A stretch of DNA of 64,000 nucleotides from Theropithecus gelada. Taxonomy: Eukaryota > Chordata > Mammalia > Primates > Cercopithecidae. Positions within the stretch are counted from its first letter, which is position 1; the number at the start of each line of letters is the position of its first letter. This document shows, piece by piece, positions 20,102 through 31,107 of the stretch. Below the pieces are notes generated by a model. The model worked only from the letters and a program-made list of their open reading frames with translations, did no database searches and was not told the DNA's origin. Position numbers and translations under genes: made by a program. Location: contig NC_037680.1 of the NCBI RefSeq assembly GCF_003255815.1, positions 13,614,603 through 13,678,602 on the forward strand, in the 5' to 3' direction.

Positions 20102-20329
20102 CAGGCACACCTAGGAGATACTGCGAGTTCAGTTCCAGACAACCATGAAAAAGTGAGTTATATACCTTTTTTGGTATCCCAGTGCATTTGAAAGTTAGGT
20201 TTACTACTGACGTTACCGCTTTAAAAAAAAAAAAAGAGTTTTATATAATTCTGTAGTCTATTTAAAGTGTAAAGAGCATTGTGTCTAAAAAATGCACATA
20301 CCTTAATTTTTAAATATTGCTAAAAAATT

Positions 20330-20596
20330 CTAATAATCATCTGAGCCTTCAGCAGGTTGTAATCTTTTTGCTGGTGGAGAGTCTTGCTTCAGTGTTGGTG
20401 GCTGCTGACTGATCAAGATGGTTGTTGCTGAAGGTTGGACTGACTGTAGCAATATCTGAAAATAAGACAATGACAGCAGTGTCCACGTTGATGGGCACTT
20501 CCTTTCGTGAAAGATTTCTCGATAGCATGTGCTGCTGTTGGAAAGCATTTTACCCACAGTAGAACTTCTTTCAAAATTGTAGTCAGTCCTCTCCAA
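20330..20596 (-). pseudogene. Tigger1 transposase C-terminal fragment
   Basis: Still open for 88 codons, including the segments ERSSTVGKMLSNS, CYREIFHERK and PPAKRLQPAEGSDDY, the tail of the pogo/Tigger transposase. The catalytic DDE region lies further along the minus-strand frame, toward higher coordinates, and is not continuous. It is a remnant and no gene function is implied. Confidence 0.85.
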
Positions 20597-20974
20597 TTTT
20601 CCTACTACTTTACAACTAAGTTTGTGTAATATTCTAAATCCTTTGTTGCTATTTCAACAATGCTTACAGAAATAGACTTAACTAGGAGTAGAGTCCATCT
20701 CAAGAAATCACATTCTTTGCTCATCCATAATCGTGAACAAATGATATGAGCAACAATTCAAACACATCTTTAAGCCCCACTTCTGATTCTAGTTCTCTTA
20801 CAATTTCCACCACATCTGCTTGAACCCCTCCAAGTCATCCATGAAGGTTGAAATCGATTTCTTCCAGACTCTTGTTGATATTTTGTAACTTCACAGATGC
20901 CTAGGTGGTCAAAAAATAAAAATTTTTAAACGTTGATATTTTGACCTCCTCCCATGAATCATAAATGTTCTTTT

Positions 20975-21246
20975 AAGACATGGAGGTCTTGCTCTGTTGC
21001 CCAGGTTGGAGTGTAGTGCTGCTGTCATAGCTCATTGTAACCTTGAACTTTGGGGCTCTAGCAGTTCTCCCACTTCTTTGCTGGTGCATGCCACCACATC
21101 TGTCTGTTTTTATTTTTATTTATTTATTTATTTTTGTAGGGACAGGGTCTTGCTCTGTAGCCCAGGCTGGTCTCAAACTCCTGGCCTCAAGCAATCCTGC
21201 CTCAGCCTCCCAGTGTTGGGATTACAGGCATGAGCCACCATGCCCA
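20975..21246 (-). mobile_element. AluJ inside Tigger1
   Basis: An old dimer with (TTTA)n in the centre (about 21113-21135). It splits Tigger1 between 'tcataaatgttctt' and 'gttgttaatggcatctagca'. Confidence 0.9.
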
Positions 21247-21518
21247 CAAATGTTGTTAATGGCATCTAGCATGATGAATCCTTTCCAGAAGGTTTTTAGC
21301 TTACTTTACCCAGTGCATCAGAGGAATTACTATCTTTGGCAGCCATGTAGAGTTACATAGTGTATTTCATAAATATGAGACTTAAAAATAGAAATTAATC
21401 ATTGACACATGGGCTGAAAAATACTGTTGTGTTAGCAGGCAAAAGAACACTCATTTCTTTTTACATCTCCATCAGAGCTCTTGGGTGACAAGGTACTTTA
21501 TCAATGAACAGTAAGTGC

Positions 21519-21563
21519 TTTAAAAGGAGTCTTCTTTTAAAAGGAGTCTTTTAAAAGGAGTCT
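21519..21563. repeat. Triplicated 15-17 bp word inside Tigger1
   Basis: TTTAAAAGGAGTCTT occurs at 21519-21533 and 21536-21550, with a third copy overlapping at 21550-21563. The family consensus has a single copy at this place, so this is a local slippage expansion. Confidence 0.8.
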
Positions 21564-22106
21564 ACTGAGCAGTAGGTGTCAACAGAGGATTTTAAGTATT
21601 CGTAAATAGCATACCTGTTGCAAACAGATGTGCTGTCATCCAGGCTTTGTTTCATTTATGGAGCACAGGCTCTATAAAAGTACACAGGCAGAGTACTTTT
21701 AGCATAGTTCTTAATGGCCCTAGAATTTTCAGAATGTTAAATGAACACTGGCTTCAACTTAAAGTTAAGCGTCTCCATCAGCTTCTAACGAGAGTCAACC
21801 TGTCTTTTGAAGCTTTGAAGCAGGGCATTGACTTCTCTCTATGAAAGTCCTAGAATAGCATCTGCCAATAGAAAGCTGTTTTGTCTACATTGAAAATCTG
21901 TTGTTTAGTGACCACCTTCATCAATGATCTTAGATCTTCTGGGTAATTTGCTGCAGCTTCTTCAACACTTGCTGCTTCACGTTGCATGTTTACGTTATGG
22001 AGATGGTGTCATTTTCCCTAAACCTCATAAATCAGTCTTTGTTAGCTTTCAACTTCTGCAGCTTCCTTATCTCTCTCAACCTTTATAGAATTGAAGAGAG
22101 TGCCTT

Positions 22107-22298
22107 CTACTGGGTTAGACTTTTGCCTAAGGGAATATGGTGGCTGGTTTGATCATCTGTCTGGACCCCTGAAACCTCCATATCAGCAATAAGGCTATTT
22201 TGCTTTCTTACAATCTGTGTGTTCACTGGAGTAGCAATTTTTACTTCTTTCAAGAACTTTTCCTTTGCATTCACAGCTTGGGTAACTATTTGATGCAA
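22107..22298 (-). pseudogene. Tigger1 transposase N-terminal fragment
   Basis: 63 codons contain VTQAVNAKEKFLKEVK and NSLIADMEVSGVQTDDQTSH, matching the DNA-binding (CENP-B-like helix-turn-helix) part of Tigger transposase. The normal start lies about 130 bases further right, at 'gtggaggccat' (22428-22438), out of frame with this fragment. Confidence 0.82.
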
Positions 22299-22461
22299 AG
22301 AGGCCTAGCTTGAGGCCTAGGCTTTCAGCCTGTCTCACCTTTCAACAGGCCTTTCTTGCTAAGCTTAATCATTTCTAACTTTTGATTTAAAGTGAGAGAT
22401 CTGTGACTCTTACTTTCACTTAAACATGTGGAGGCCATCGCAGGGTTATTAACTGACCTAA

Positions 22462-22760
22462 TTTCTTTTTTTTGAGAGGGAGTCTTGCTCTGTCACCCAG
22501 GCTGGAGTGCAGTGGTGCAATCTCGGCTCACTGCAAGCTCCACCTCCTGTGTTCACGCCATTCTGCTGCCTCAGCCTCCGCCTCTGAAGTCACTGGGGCT
22601 ACAGGCACCCACCACCACGCCCGGCTAATTTTTTGTATTTTTAATAGAGACAGGGTTTCACTGTGTTAGCCAGGATGGTCTTGATCTCCTGACCTCATGA
22701 TCCGCCTGCCTTGGCCTCCCAAAGTGCTGGGATTACAGGTGTAAGCCACCACACCTGGCC
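22462..22760 (-). mobile_element. AluY-like inside Tigger1
   Basis: 'ttagccaggatggtcttgat' and 'cctgacctcatgatccgcc' indicate AluY/Sc type. The Tigger words 'aactgacctaatttc' lie on both sides (22451-22465 and 22761-22775), a target duplication. Confidence 0.93.
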
Positions 22761-23162
22761 AACTGACCTAATTTCAATATTGTTTTGTCTCAGTGAATAG
22801 GTATGACCAAAGAGAGGGAGAAGAGATGGGGCATCAGCCAGTTGGTGGCGCAATCAGAACACCTACAGCATTTATCAACTAAGTTCACTGTCTTATATGG
22901 GTGTGGTTTGTGGTCCCCTAAAACAATTACAGTGGTAAGGTCAAAGATCACTGATTGCAGCTCACCATCACCAGACATAATAATGAAAGAGTTTGAAATA
23001 TTGCAAGAATTACCAAACTATTACACGAGACATGAAGTGAGCACATGTTGGGGAAATGGTAGTGATCGATATGCTCGACTCAAGAGTTGCCACAAACCTT
23101 CAATTTGTTTAAAAAGAAATAGTAAAAGAAAAAAAGAAAAGCAATGTTTCTGAAGTGCATAT

Positions 23163-23488
23163 AGGTTGAGTATTTTTTACCTGAAATTTGTGAGACCAGA
23201 AGTGTATTGGATTTTTTCAGATTTTGGAATATTGAGATATCTTTGGGATGAGACCCAAATTTAAACAGGAAATTTATTTGTTTCATATGTACCTTATACT
23301 CATAGCCTAAAGATAATTTTATACACTATTTTAAATAATTGTTTGCATAAAACAAAGTTTTGACTGCAACTCATCCTGTAAGGTCAAGTGTGGAATTTTC
23401 TACTAGTATTGTCATGTTGGTGTTCAAAACTGTTGGATTTTGGAGCATATTGGATTTCACATTTTCAGATTAGGTATGCACAACCTGT
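23163..23488. mobile_element. Tigger3/MER8-type MITE
   Basis: Terminal repeats GGTTGAGTATTTTTTACC and 'ttaggtatgcacaacctg' are inverted. Between them are 'ttgtgagaccagaagtgtat', 'tttggaatattgagatatct' and 'gttggattttggagcatatt'. It lies eight bases beyond the end of Tigger1, the third mariner-type element in a row. Confidence 0.82.
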
Positions 23489-24018
23489 GTGTGTTCCTGT
23501 ATAGTACTAAGGGGGAAAAATACCTGTTTTTAAACGAATATCCTCTGCAAAATACCATTCATATATTTAACATAGTTCAATTGTGTTATTATTACTAAGC
23601 CATGTTCGCATGTATAGAGCACAATAGAAATACCTCTAACACTGAACAAATCCAAGTTACAGTTTTTGTTTTCACTTTGTGTGCCTTGTTTTTTTCTAAA
23701 TGCCAGTTCTTTTCTCATTGTCCTTTTGTTAGGTCTTGCTGTTCTTTCATTTTTTAACTCCTCGTCATTTAAACTAGAAAGAATCTGTTGTCTGCATTTT
23801 TCATTGTCCGGTTGCTGTAATATGGTTTTGTCAAGAGGCATTTTTCAACCAGATGTTTATATTGTAAGCATATTATCTTTAAGATGAAATAAAAGATTTC
23901 TTCCCCTATGAGGACATAACAAGCATCAAACTGGGAGATGATAACTAATTTGAGGGAAGAGGGTAATGTAAATTATTAAGTTGCACTATGGTTACCATAT
24001 GACCAAAAGTATTAAATG
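23489..24018. other. Unique sequence with an unexplained minus-strand ORF
   Basis: No repeat is recognised. The minus frame 23841-23530 is open for 103 codons. Its first 60 residues are charged and protein-like (LNDEELKNERTARPNKRTMR), then turn hydrophobic. A TGA lies two codons before its ATG. I find no polypyrimidine/AG acceptor directly upstream and no poly-A remnant that would mark a processed pseudogene. It could be a chance frame, an exon of an antisense gene, or a retrocopy fragment. Confidence 0.35.
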
Positions 24019-24019
24019 T

Positions 24020-24311
24020 TTGTTTTTTTGAGACGGAGTCTCACTCTGTAGCCCAGGCTAGAGTGCGGTGCCGCAATCTTGGCTCACCACGACCTCCACC
24101 TCCCAGGTTCAAGCAATACTCCTGCTTCAGCCTTCTGAGTAGCTGAGATTACAAGCATGTGCCACCATGCCCTGCTAATATTTATGTTTTTAGTAGAGAT
24201 GGGATTTCACCATGTTGGCTAGACTAGTCTCAAACTCCTGACTTCAAGTGATCCCCTGCCTCAGCCTCCCAAAGTGCTGGGATTACAGGTGTGAGCCACT
24301 GTGCCTGGTCT
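24020..24311 (-). mobile_element. AluS
   Basis: A full dimer flanked by 'taaatgttt' on both sides (24014-24022 and 24311-24319), a plausible short target duplication. Confidence 0.93.
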
Positions 24312-24339
24312 AAATGTTTTAAAGCAATGGAAATGGAAT

Positions 24340-24880
24340 GTGAGGAGATCAACAGTAAAAGACCACCAACTTGGGGAGGATACACTCTCTGTAATATGTC
24401 AAATGGATGATTAATTTTTGTGTATGGTGTGAGGTAGGGGTTCAGATTTATTTCTATATGTGAATATCTAGTTTTCTGCACCATTTGTTGAAAAGATTGT
24501 TCTTTCCCCATTGAATTGTCTTGGCACTGTGGTTGAAAATTGATTGATCAAAAAATGTGTTTTATTTCTGGACTTTCAATTCTATTTCATTGATTTCTAT
24601 GTCTGTCATAATTCCAGTGCCACACTGTTTGATTATGTACCTTTGTAGCAAGTTTTGAAATTGGGATATATGAGAGCTCCAATTCTGTTCTTCTTTTTCG
24701 AGTTTTTTTTTTCTTTTTGTCTTTCTTTGGCTATTCCAGATCCCATTTATTATTCTATATAATTTAGGGTCAGGTTGCCAATTTCTGCAAAGAAGCCACC
24801 TTGGATTTTAATTGGGTTTATGTCAAATATATAAGTCAATGTGGGTAGTGTTGCCATTTTAAAAATATTAAATGAGAAAT
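24340..24880 (-). mobile_element. L1M ORF2 3' region
   Basis: Reverse complement of the ORF2 end: 'gcaccatttgttgaaaagat', 'ttccccattgaattgtcttg', 'ccagtgccacactgtttgat' and 'caatttctgcaaagaagcca' are diagnostic. The frame is destroyed. Confidence 0.88.
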
Positions 24881-25152
24881 TTTTTTAAATATTTAATGAT
24901 TAATAATGATACACTTATTGCAAGTTTACATAAATACCATGTTTTATGCAAAATAACTTTAAAAAAGAAGAATCCCATTGTTTAACATTTTTGCAAATTT
25001 CCTTAATGTCTGACTTAAGAAGATGGCTGGGTTCACATACTTGCTTTTGCATTCATTCTGATATACGTGGTTTGGATTGAAATATAAGAAGACAATTTTG
25101 GCCAAGCGTAGATACAAAGATAAAAAGGGGAAGACCTCATGAACCCTTTGAA

Positions 25153-25204
25153 AGGACCTTGGTGACCCTGCAGTGGTCCTTAGACCACACTTTGAGAACC
25201 ACAT
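25153..25204. mobile_element. hAT MITE terminal fragment (MER5/MER20 group)
   Basis: 'gtggtccttagaccacactt' followed by 'tgagaaccaca' is the terminal segment of a hAT-Charlie MITE. Only one end remains. 24881-25152 around it is unassigned. Confidence 0.5.
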
Positions 25205-25224
25205 GTTGAATGGAAACAAGTATG

Positions 25225-25425
25225 TGTTTGGAAACTCAGAGACCTAATTGAAATTCACAGCTCTGCCACTTAACAGCTGAACAAGTTAAGTTACTTAGCC
25301 TCTCAGTCTGTTTCTTCATTTATAAAATGAAGATAATGACATCTCCTTTTAGGGATTTTGTAAGGAGGAAACAAGATAATGCCTGTAAACGTTTTAGTAT
25401 GTGGAAACCACTAAAGAAATTATGC
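25225..25425 (+). mobile_element. MIR
   Basis: 'agctctgccacttaacagct', 'agttacttagcctctcagtc' and 'tataaaatgaagataatgac' reproduce the MIR core in order. 25426-25948 to the right is unassigned. Confidence 0.88.
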
Positions 25426-25948
25426 TGTTTTCGTTCATTTATACTTGTTGACCTCTCTCTATAGGATTAGCTAATTTTTTTCCAGTGAAAGGTACAAATA
25501 GTTGGGAAATGAGAGAGGTTGGAATTTTAAATATACTTATATAGTAAAAACACATCATATAGACATTTAACTGTCAACTGACTCCCCAAAAAGGACACCA
25601 GAAAAAAATGTATTGATCAAAGTTGTGTTTATTAGAGTTACTGCAGTAGGGGCAAACACAACTTGACAAACTCTTAGTAGTCTCAGCATGAAACTTTAGT
25701 TTATTGTAGTGGTATCTACAGTGAGCTGACTGTATTCATATAGTTTCCTATTATCAGGCCTTTTAACTACAAATGATGTCAAACAAATAAAGGAAAGGAA
25801 AGGGCTAACAAAAAAAAGGTAAAAATTTCCAGAAATGGAGGAATAAAATTAGCAGCACCTTTAAAACCATTTGCCACTCACCCTAACTCCACTATCAACT
25901 GTTGAAGAATGAAGGAAACTGCAAAAATTCTGCATTAAAGTAGAGCAC

Positions 25949-26233
25949 AGGGCCAGGCACGGTGGCTCACTCACGCCTGTAATCCCAGCAGTTTGGGAGG
26001 CTGAGGCGGGCAGAATACTTAAGGCCAGGAACTCGAGACCAGCTTGGGCAACTTGGCAAAACCCTTGTCTCTACTAAAAATACAAAAAATTAGCTGGGCA
26101 TGGTGGTGCACTCCTGTTAATCCCAGCTGCTTGGGAGGCTCTGAGGCATGAGATACGCTTCAATCCTGGAGGCAGAGATTGCAGTGAGCTGAGATCACAC
26201 CACCGCACTCCATCCTGGGTGATAGAGCATGAT
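25949..26233 (+). mobile_element. AluS/J intermediate
   Basis: Contains a duplicated 'ctcactcac' and several small insertions. The A tail has been lost. Confidence 0.9.
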
Positions 26234-26437
26234 GCTTTAGCATGTATTTTCTCTGTTAATCAAATAAAATGTAAATAACCCCACCTCCTTAATGATTCCA
26301 TAAATACTGGCCCAAATCATATATAAAGTTCTATAAAATAAATTCCTGTCATTAAAACTCTATTATTCCAATGGTGATTTTAATTTTGAATATATCTGCA
26401 AAACTAAAGTGATAGGATTGTTGCCCACCCAGGTATG

Positions 26438-26820
26438 GATCCACTCAGCATTCATTCATGAAATATTTGTTGATAATTTACTATGTGCCTTGTACTGCAT
26501 ATATAAAGCAGAGAGTACTTGTCCTCATGGATCTTATTTTCTAGTGAGTGAGACAAAGAATGAAATATTTATGTATAATAGAGTGTCAGATGGAAACTAT
26601 TGCAATGATTTTAAAAAAGGAGGTTGAAAGGTTAGAACATGATGAAATGGAGTGTAGGGCCTATTTTACACAGGTTGGTCAGAGCAACAGCTCTTGACAT
26701 TCAAGTAAACACCTGAATGAAATGAAGGAACAAGCCGTGAGGTATATCAGGGAAGAATGTTTTGGATGGAAGGAACAGAAAGTGCAAAGGCCATGAAAGA
26801 AGTATATACTTGGATGAAGT
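26438..26820 (-). mobile_element. L2 3' end
   Basis: 'cattcattcatgaaatattt', 'gataatttactatgtgcctt', 'ctcatggatcttattttcta' and 'aacagaaagtgcaaaggcca' give the L2 3' region in reverse order. Confidence 0.8.
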
Positions 26821-27952
26821 TGCAAGTACACTTGTTTACTGAAGTTCGGCAGTGTTTTCCTGTAGACAATTGTGAATTAAAATAACGAGTACATAAAGAA
26901 GACTGGAGTTGTGGTTCTGGGCTGTCAGCTAGGTGTATTCATTAGTTAAGTGAATCATTCCCACAGTTATCTCTTCATCCCAAATGTAGTGGATTTGGGG
27001 GTACACTTGTGACATCTAAACCCCAATCTTTAATCTCCATATATCAAGGATTTCCTGTCTTCTTAGTGTTTAAATGAAAAATGCCATAGTTTTTCTTAAA
27101 CAAAATTTACCTGCATTTAGACAGACTGATAAATCTCAGCTATTAGAATGTGAGAAGTCATCCGATCCAACCTCAGTGGTGTGGGACACATCCAGGGGCA
27201 ATCACCTGGGCAGCTTTGCCTAAAATTGTCTGCTTTTCCTTGCCTTCTTCCAGGGGATATCAGAATAGGGGAAGAGGAGATGCCTGGCTTATGCCTTTTG
27301 AGCAAGAGCCTGTGGGTATCTGAAGTCAGGCAGATAATATTTTTATTCTTTGCTTGAACTATTCTAGTGACAAGAGTGCATTCCTAAAGAGAATGTTTGT
27401 CTCTACGTTGTATTTCTTTGTTTCAGGGTCTGAAGATTACCTGATAAATTTTTGTTCTGTTCTCTTTTCTGTTCTTTTTTTGGATATAGGGAGGAAGGGG
27501 ATAGGCAGGGGAGAAGAAATCCACCTGGTCCGAGACACAAATGAGATGTTTTCCTAAAAGTGCATCAGTATCAATGTCACCTGTCCCCTCTTCCCTTCCC
27601 TTCCCTCTCCACCCTTAAGAGAATAGAATAGATGGGATGGGAATAGGGATAGGAGACTTTGTACTCAAGACCCTCCTGCCTGGCTCAGTTGTGCTAAAAA
27701 GGGGGAAATGATGAAGGAGTAATTCTATAAATGTCCTCAGTAAGTAATTATCTCCCCTTTATATTCCCCTTGGCTGTTTGGCACCCTTCTTAGGCTTACC
27801 AGGTTGTATTACATATTGTTGCTAAGACGCTAGATTCAGTACCCAAAGCACATGAGATGTTATCACAGAGCCAGGCAACCAGACCATGATGTTATCTTTG
27901 TGATTTTAGTTTTTGTCTTACTCAGGATGGTTTGACCACAGAAAAGAAATGG
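26821..27952. other. Intron-like unique sequence
   Basis: No repeat recognised. There are purine/pyrimidine-biased stretches near 27590-27650 ('cttcccttcccttccctctc'). Short ORFs here (27117-27305 minus, 27354-27557 plus) lack credible splice pairs. Confidence 0.4.
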
Positions 27953-28188
27953 TTAGGCTAGAGTGCAGTGTCACTATCTTGGCTCTCTGCAACCTCCACC
28001 TCCCAGATTCAGGACATTCTCCTGCCTCAGCCTCCTGAGTAGCCAGGATTACAGGTGTGTGCTACCACGCCTGGCTAATTTTTGTATTTAGTAGAGATGG
28101 AGTTTTGCCATGTTGTCGAGGCTGGTCTCAAACTCCTGGCCTCCCAAAATGTTGGGATTACAGCCATGAATCACCACGCCCTGCCAAG
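27953..28188 (-). mobile_element. Alu without its poly-T end
   Basis: Begins inside the dimer at 'ggctagagtgcagtgtcact' and also lacks bases near 'actcctggcctcccaaaatg'. It is old and deleted. Confidence 0.88.
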
Positions 28189-28988
28189 AAATGTTTTGAA
28201 GGACATTTTAAAAACCTTTCTTTAAGATCATTTTGATAAGTTGAGAAAGAGGATGGTCGGATTGGTTTTATCTCGAGTAATTTTGATAACTTCTCTATCT
28301 TTTGAACTGAAACACTTATCATATTGTTCAGTATGCTTGACAAATTATAAACATTTTGGTGGCAGGCATGGGATAAGAAACTGAGCCTGTGTAGAACTAC
28401 ATTTCTAAAATTAATTTTTTAGAACTTTTTCTCAAGTAGTATTTTAAAAAATCAAAACAGTACATACACATAGAAATCAGTATGGTGGGTCTGCATTTGA
28501 CTATCATTCTCATCCTCTGTTTTATTATCAGGATTCATGAGTTACTTGAAGAGAATGTTTCTAGCACCAAAAATCAAATGGATTTTTTTGATGCTTCCAT
28601 CAGTTTATCAGAATTATGCCACATTGTTACTTGTTACACATTAGAAGCATGACTGTCCTCGAATTTTTTTTTTTTTTTCTGGAGTTTCTAATTGCCTTTT
28701 TTTTTTTTTTCTTTTTTTTTTTCTGGTTGACAAACAATAGTGCACCATCAGCAATCCTCAAGATTATCCAGTCTGTGTTTCCATGAGATTTTCTCCAGGA
28801 ATCTTATGTCCTGCTCACAGGTCTCATTCCTTCACTGCCCTACTAGGTTGAATCAACTGTTTGCTGGATCTTCTGGATCCTTCTCTTGTTTTTTACATTC
28901 ATTTGTCTAGGTAATAGTCTGAGATATTTTCCCGAGGAAGGTTGCTTAGGAAATAAACCTTCTGAGAACTTACATGTCTGAAGTCTTT
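28189..28988. other. Unassigned, with two T-rich tracts
   Basis: T tracts at 28664-28678 and 28698-28722 flank 'ctggagtttctaattgcc'. They may be decayed Alu heads or part of an old repeat. No exon is supported. Confidence 0.4.
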
Positions 28989-29284
28989 TTTCTTTTCTTT
29001 TTTCTTGAGACGGAGTCTCACTCTGTCGCCAAGCTGGAGTGCAGTGGCACGATCTCAGCTCAGTGCATTCTCTGCTTCCTGGGTTCAAGCTATTCTCCTG
29101 CCTCAGTCTCCCGAGTACCTGGGACTACAGGCACGTGCCACCACACCCAGCCTATTTTTGTATTTTTAGTAGAGACGGGCTTTCACCATGTTGGCCAGGA
29201 TGGTCTTGATATCCTGACCTCATGATCCACCCACCTTGGCCTCCCAAAGTTTCGGGATTACAGGCGTGAGCCACCTCCCCGGCC
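28989..29284 (-). mobile_element. AluS (Sc/Sp-like)
   Basis: A full dimer with target duplication 'ctgaagtcttttttct' at about 28978-28993 and 29284-29299. Confidence 0.94.
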
Positions 29285-29379
29285 TGAAGTCTTTTTTCTG
29301 ACATCAGACTTGATTGATGCATAGAATGCTAAGTACAGAATCATGTTCCTTTTGTACTTAGACATATCTCTAGTATCTT

Positions 29380-30010
29380 CTGACATCTAGATTGCTGTTG
29401 AGAGATCTGTTGCCAATCTGATACTTCATTTTATTTTGAAATTTTCCAAATGTACACAAAATTTGATGAATTACTCAATTTTACAGTTGTTAACCTTTTG
29501 TTCTTTTTGCTTTCTCCCATATTAATCCATGTTTTATGCATTGTAAATTAAGTTGCAGGTATTATAATAGTATACATCACCCCCTAAACACTTGGGTACG
29601 CATATCCTTAACTAGATTTCAATGTTTGATTGCTTTTTAAAGGTACATATGCATTCAGAAAAATGCACAAATCATAAATATGTCATTCAGTTAGTTTTTG
29701 ACAAATTGTATACATCTCTACAACCCGTACATCCATTGAGATATAGAACATTGCTGTCACCCAAGAAAGTTCCCTCATTTTCCTTCCCAGTCATCGCTCC
29801 CCCTGCACATACCTCAAGAGGCAGCAACCAAAATGTCCGATTCTTTTCCATCATATATTGGGCTGTTCTAGGATTTACATAAATGAACTTATACAGTATA
29901 TACTCTGTGTAGGGCTTCTTCCACTCAACATGTTTTTCAGATTTATCCATTTTATTGCACATATGAATATTTTTATTACAGAATAGTATTTTATTATATA
30001 AATACACAGT
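29380..30010 (-). mobile_element. L1M (MC/MD-like) 3' UTR
   Basis: Reverse complement words include 'tgctgtcacccaagaaagtt', 'ccctcattttccttcccagt', 'aacttatacagtatatactc' and 'ttccactcaacatgtttttc'. Non-coding. Confidence 0.82.
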
Positions 30011-30440
30011 TAATTTTTCCTTTCTGTTTATGGCTTCTGGTATTATCTCTATTTAGTAATTTAAGAATGTTTTAAATCTTCAAATAAGTAATACCTGCTA
30101 ACATGCAGTGCACAATAATCTACTTCTTAGTCCTACATGTCTTTATTCCTAGTTTTTGAAATTTTGTTAATACAAAATTCAGTCAATTTAATACTGTCAA
30201 ACTTTTTATGATTTCTTGTTCTCAGTAATAAGAGCAGGAAGAAGATTATTTAAAGTCATCTCCTTTTTAAAAAAGTTTTCAACATTTGTATTGAAACTAG
30301 AATTAACCTTTATAACTCTTAATTGACTTTAGGTAAGTAGGTGTTTATATTAATTAGGTGTAATTAAGTATGTATCTTTCCTAGAATGCATTTATATGCA
30401 TATGCAGCATATGAAGTCATTTAATTTTAAAGAACACATA
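30011..30440. other. Unassigned
   Basis: A/T-rich sequence with no recognised repeat or exon. Confidence 0.35.
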
Positions 30441-30484
30441 TTGTATGGTTTTGTTTTGTTTTGGTTTGGTTTTTTAAAAAAAAT
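30441..30484 (-). mobile_element. Poly-T head of an old Alu, split by a later Alu
   Basis: A GTTTT-rich head followed by 'aaaaaatggagtcttg'. The body of this copy continues at 30781-30840. Confidence 0.55.
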
Positions 30485-30780
30485 GGAGTCTTGGCTCACG
30501 CCTATAATCCCAGCACTTTGGGAGGCTGAAGCAGGTGGATCACCTGAAGTCAGGAGTTCTAGACCATCCTGGTCAACTGATGAAACCCTGTCTCTACTAA
30601 AAATACAAAAATTAGCTGGGTGTGATGGCGGGTGCCTGTAATCCCACCTACTTGGGAGGCTGAGGCTGAGGCAGGAGAATCCCTTGAACTCGGGAGGTCG
30701 ATGTTGCAGTGAGCTGAGATTGCGCCATTGCACTCCAGCCTGGGCGACTAGAGTGAAACTCCACCTCAAAAAAAAAAAAA
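30485..30780 (+). mobile_element. AluS inserted into an opposite-strand Alu
   Basis: 5' truncated to 'ggctcacgcctataatccca', with a 13-base A tail. It has a six-base repeat 'gctgag' at 30659-30670. The two opposed copies can pair only weakly because the outer one is a remnant. Confidence 0.92.
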
Positions 30781-30840
30781 ACGGAGGGTCTTGCTCTATT
30801 GCTGAGGCTGAACTGGAACTCCTGGGCTCAAGGGATGCCA
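30781..30840 (-). mobile_element. Remainder of the split Alu
   Basis: 'ggagggtcttgctctattgc' joined to 'gaactcctgggctcaaggga' is an AluJ-like piece that also lost its middle. Confidence 0.6.
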
Positions 30841-30859
30841 AGCTTATATAGTTCATTTT

Positions 30860-31107
30860 ATATGATATATTTACAATGGGCAAATCCAGAGACAGAAAAC
30901 AGGTTAGAGTTTACCAGGAGTTGGGGGAAGGGAAAAATAGTTATTCCTTAAATAGGAATGGGTGTTTTACAGGGTAATGAAAAAGTTTTGAAACTAGATA
31001 GCTGGTAGAGACAAACATTGTGAATAGACTAAATACTACTAAATTGTACCTTTATAATGGTCAATTGTATGTTTGATTTTCACCTCATTTAAATAAGAAT
31101 ACATTAC
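30860..31107 (+). mobile_element. L1M 3' end
   Basis: 'gggcaaatccagagacagaa', 'ttgtacctttataatggtca' and 'tttgattttcacctcattta' correspond to the L1M terminus. Confidence 0.75.

Larger units (their letters stand above)
20102..23155 (-). mobile_element. Tigger1 DNA transposon, nearly full length, with decayed transposase
   Basis: The left terminus CAGGCACACCTAGGAGATAC and 'gagttcagttccagacaacc' match the Tigger1 inverted repeat. The body follows the consensus in order through 'cttatatgggtgtggtttgt' and 'caaaccttcaatttgttt'. About 2.45 kb remains after subtracting two Alus, close to the family length. The right terminal repeat is eroded to 'gcaatgtttctgaagtgca'. The transposase gene reads on the minus strand and is broken by frameshifts, stops and the two Alus, so the copy is dead. 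Confidence 0.92.

Noticed and set aside
30392..30883. 163-codon minus-strand ORF
   Set aside because: Translation of the reverse strand of the nested Alu pair, with no unique coding sequence.
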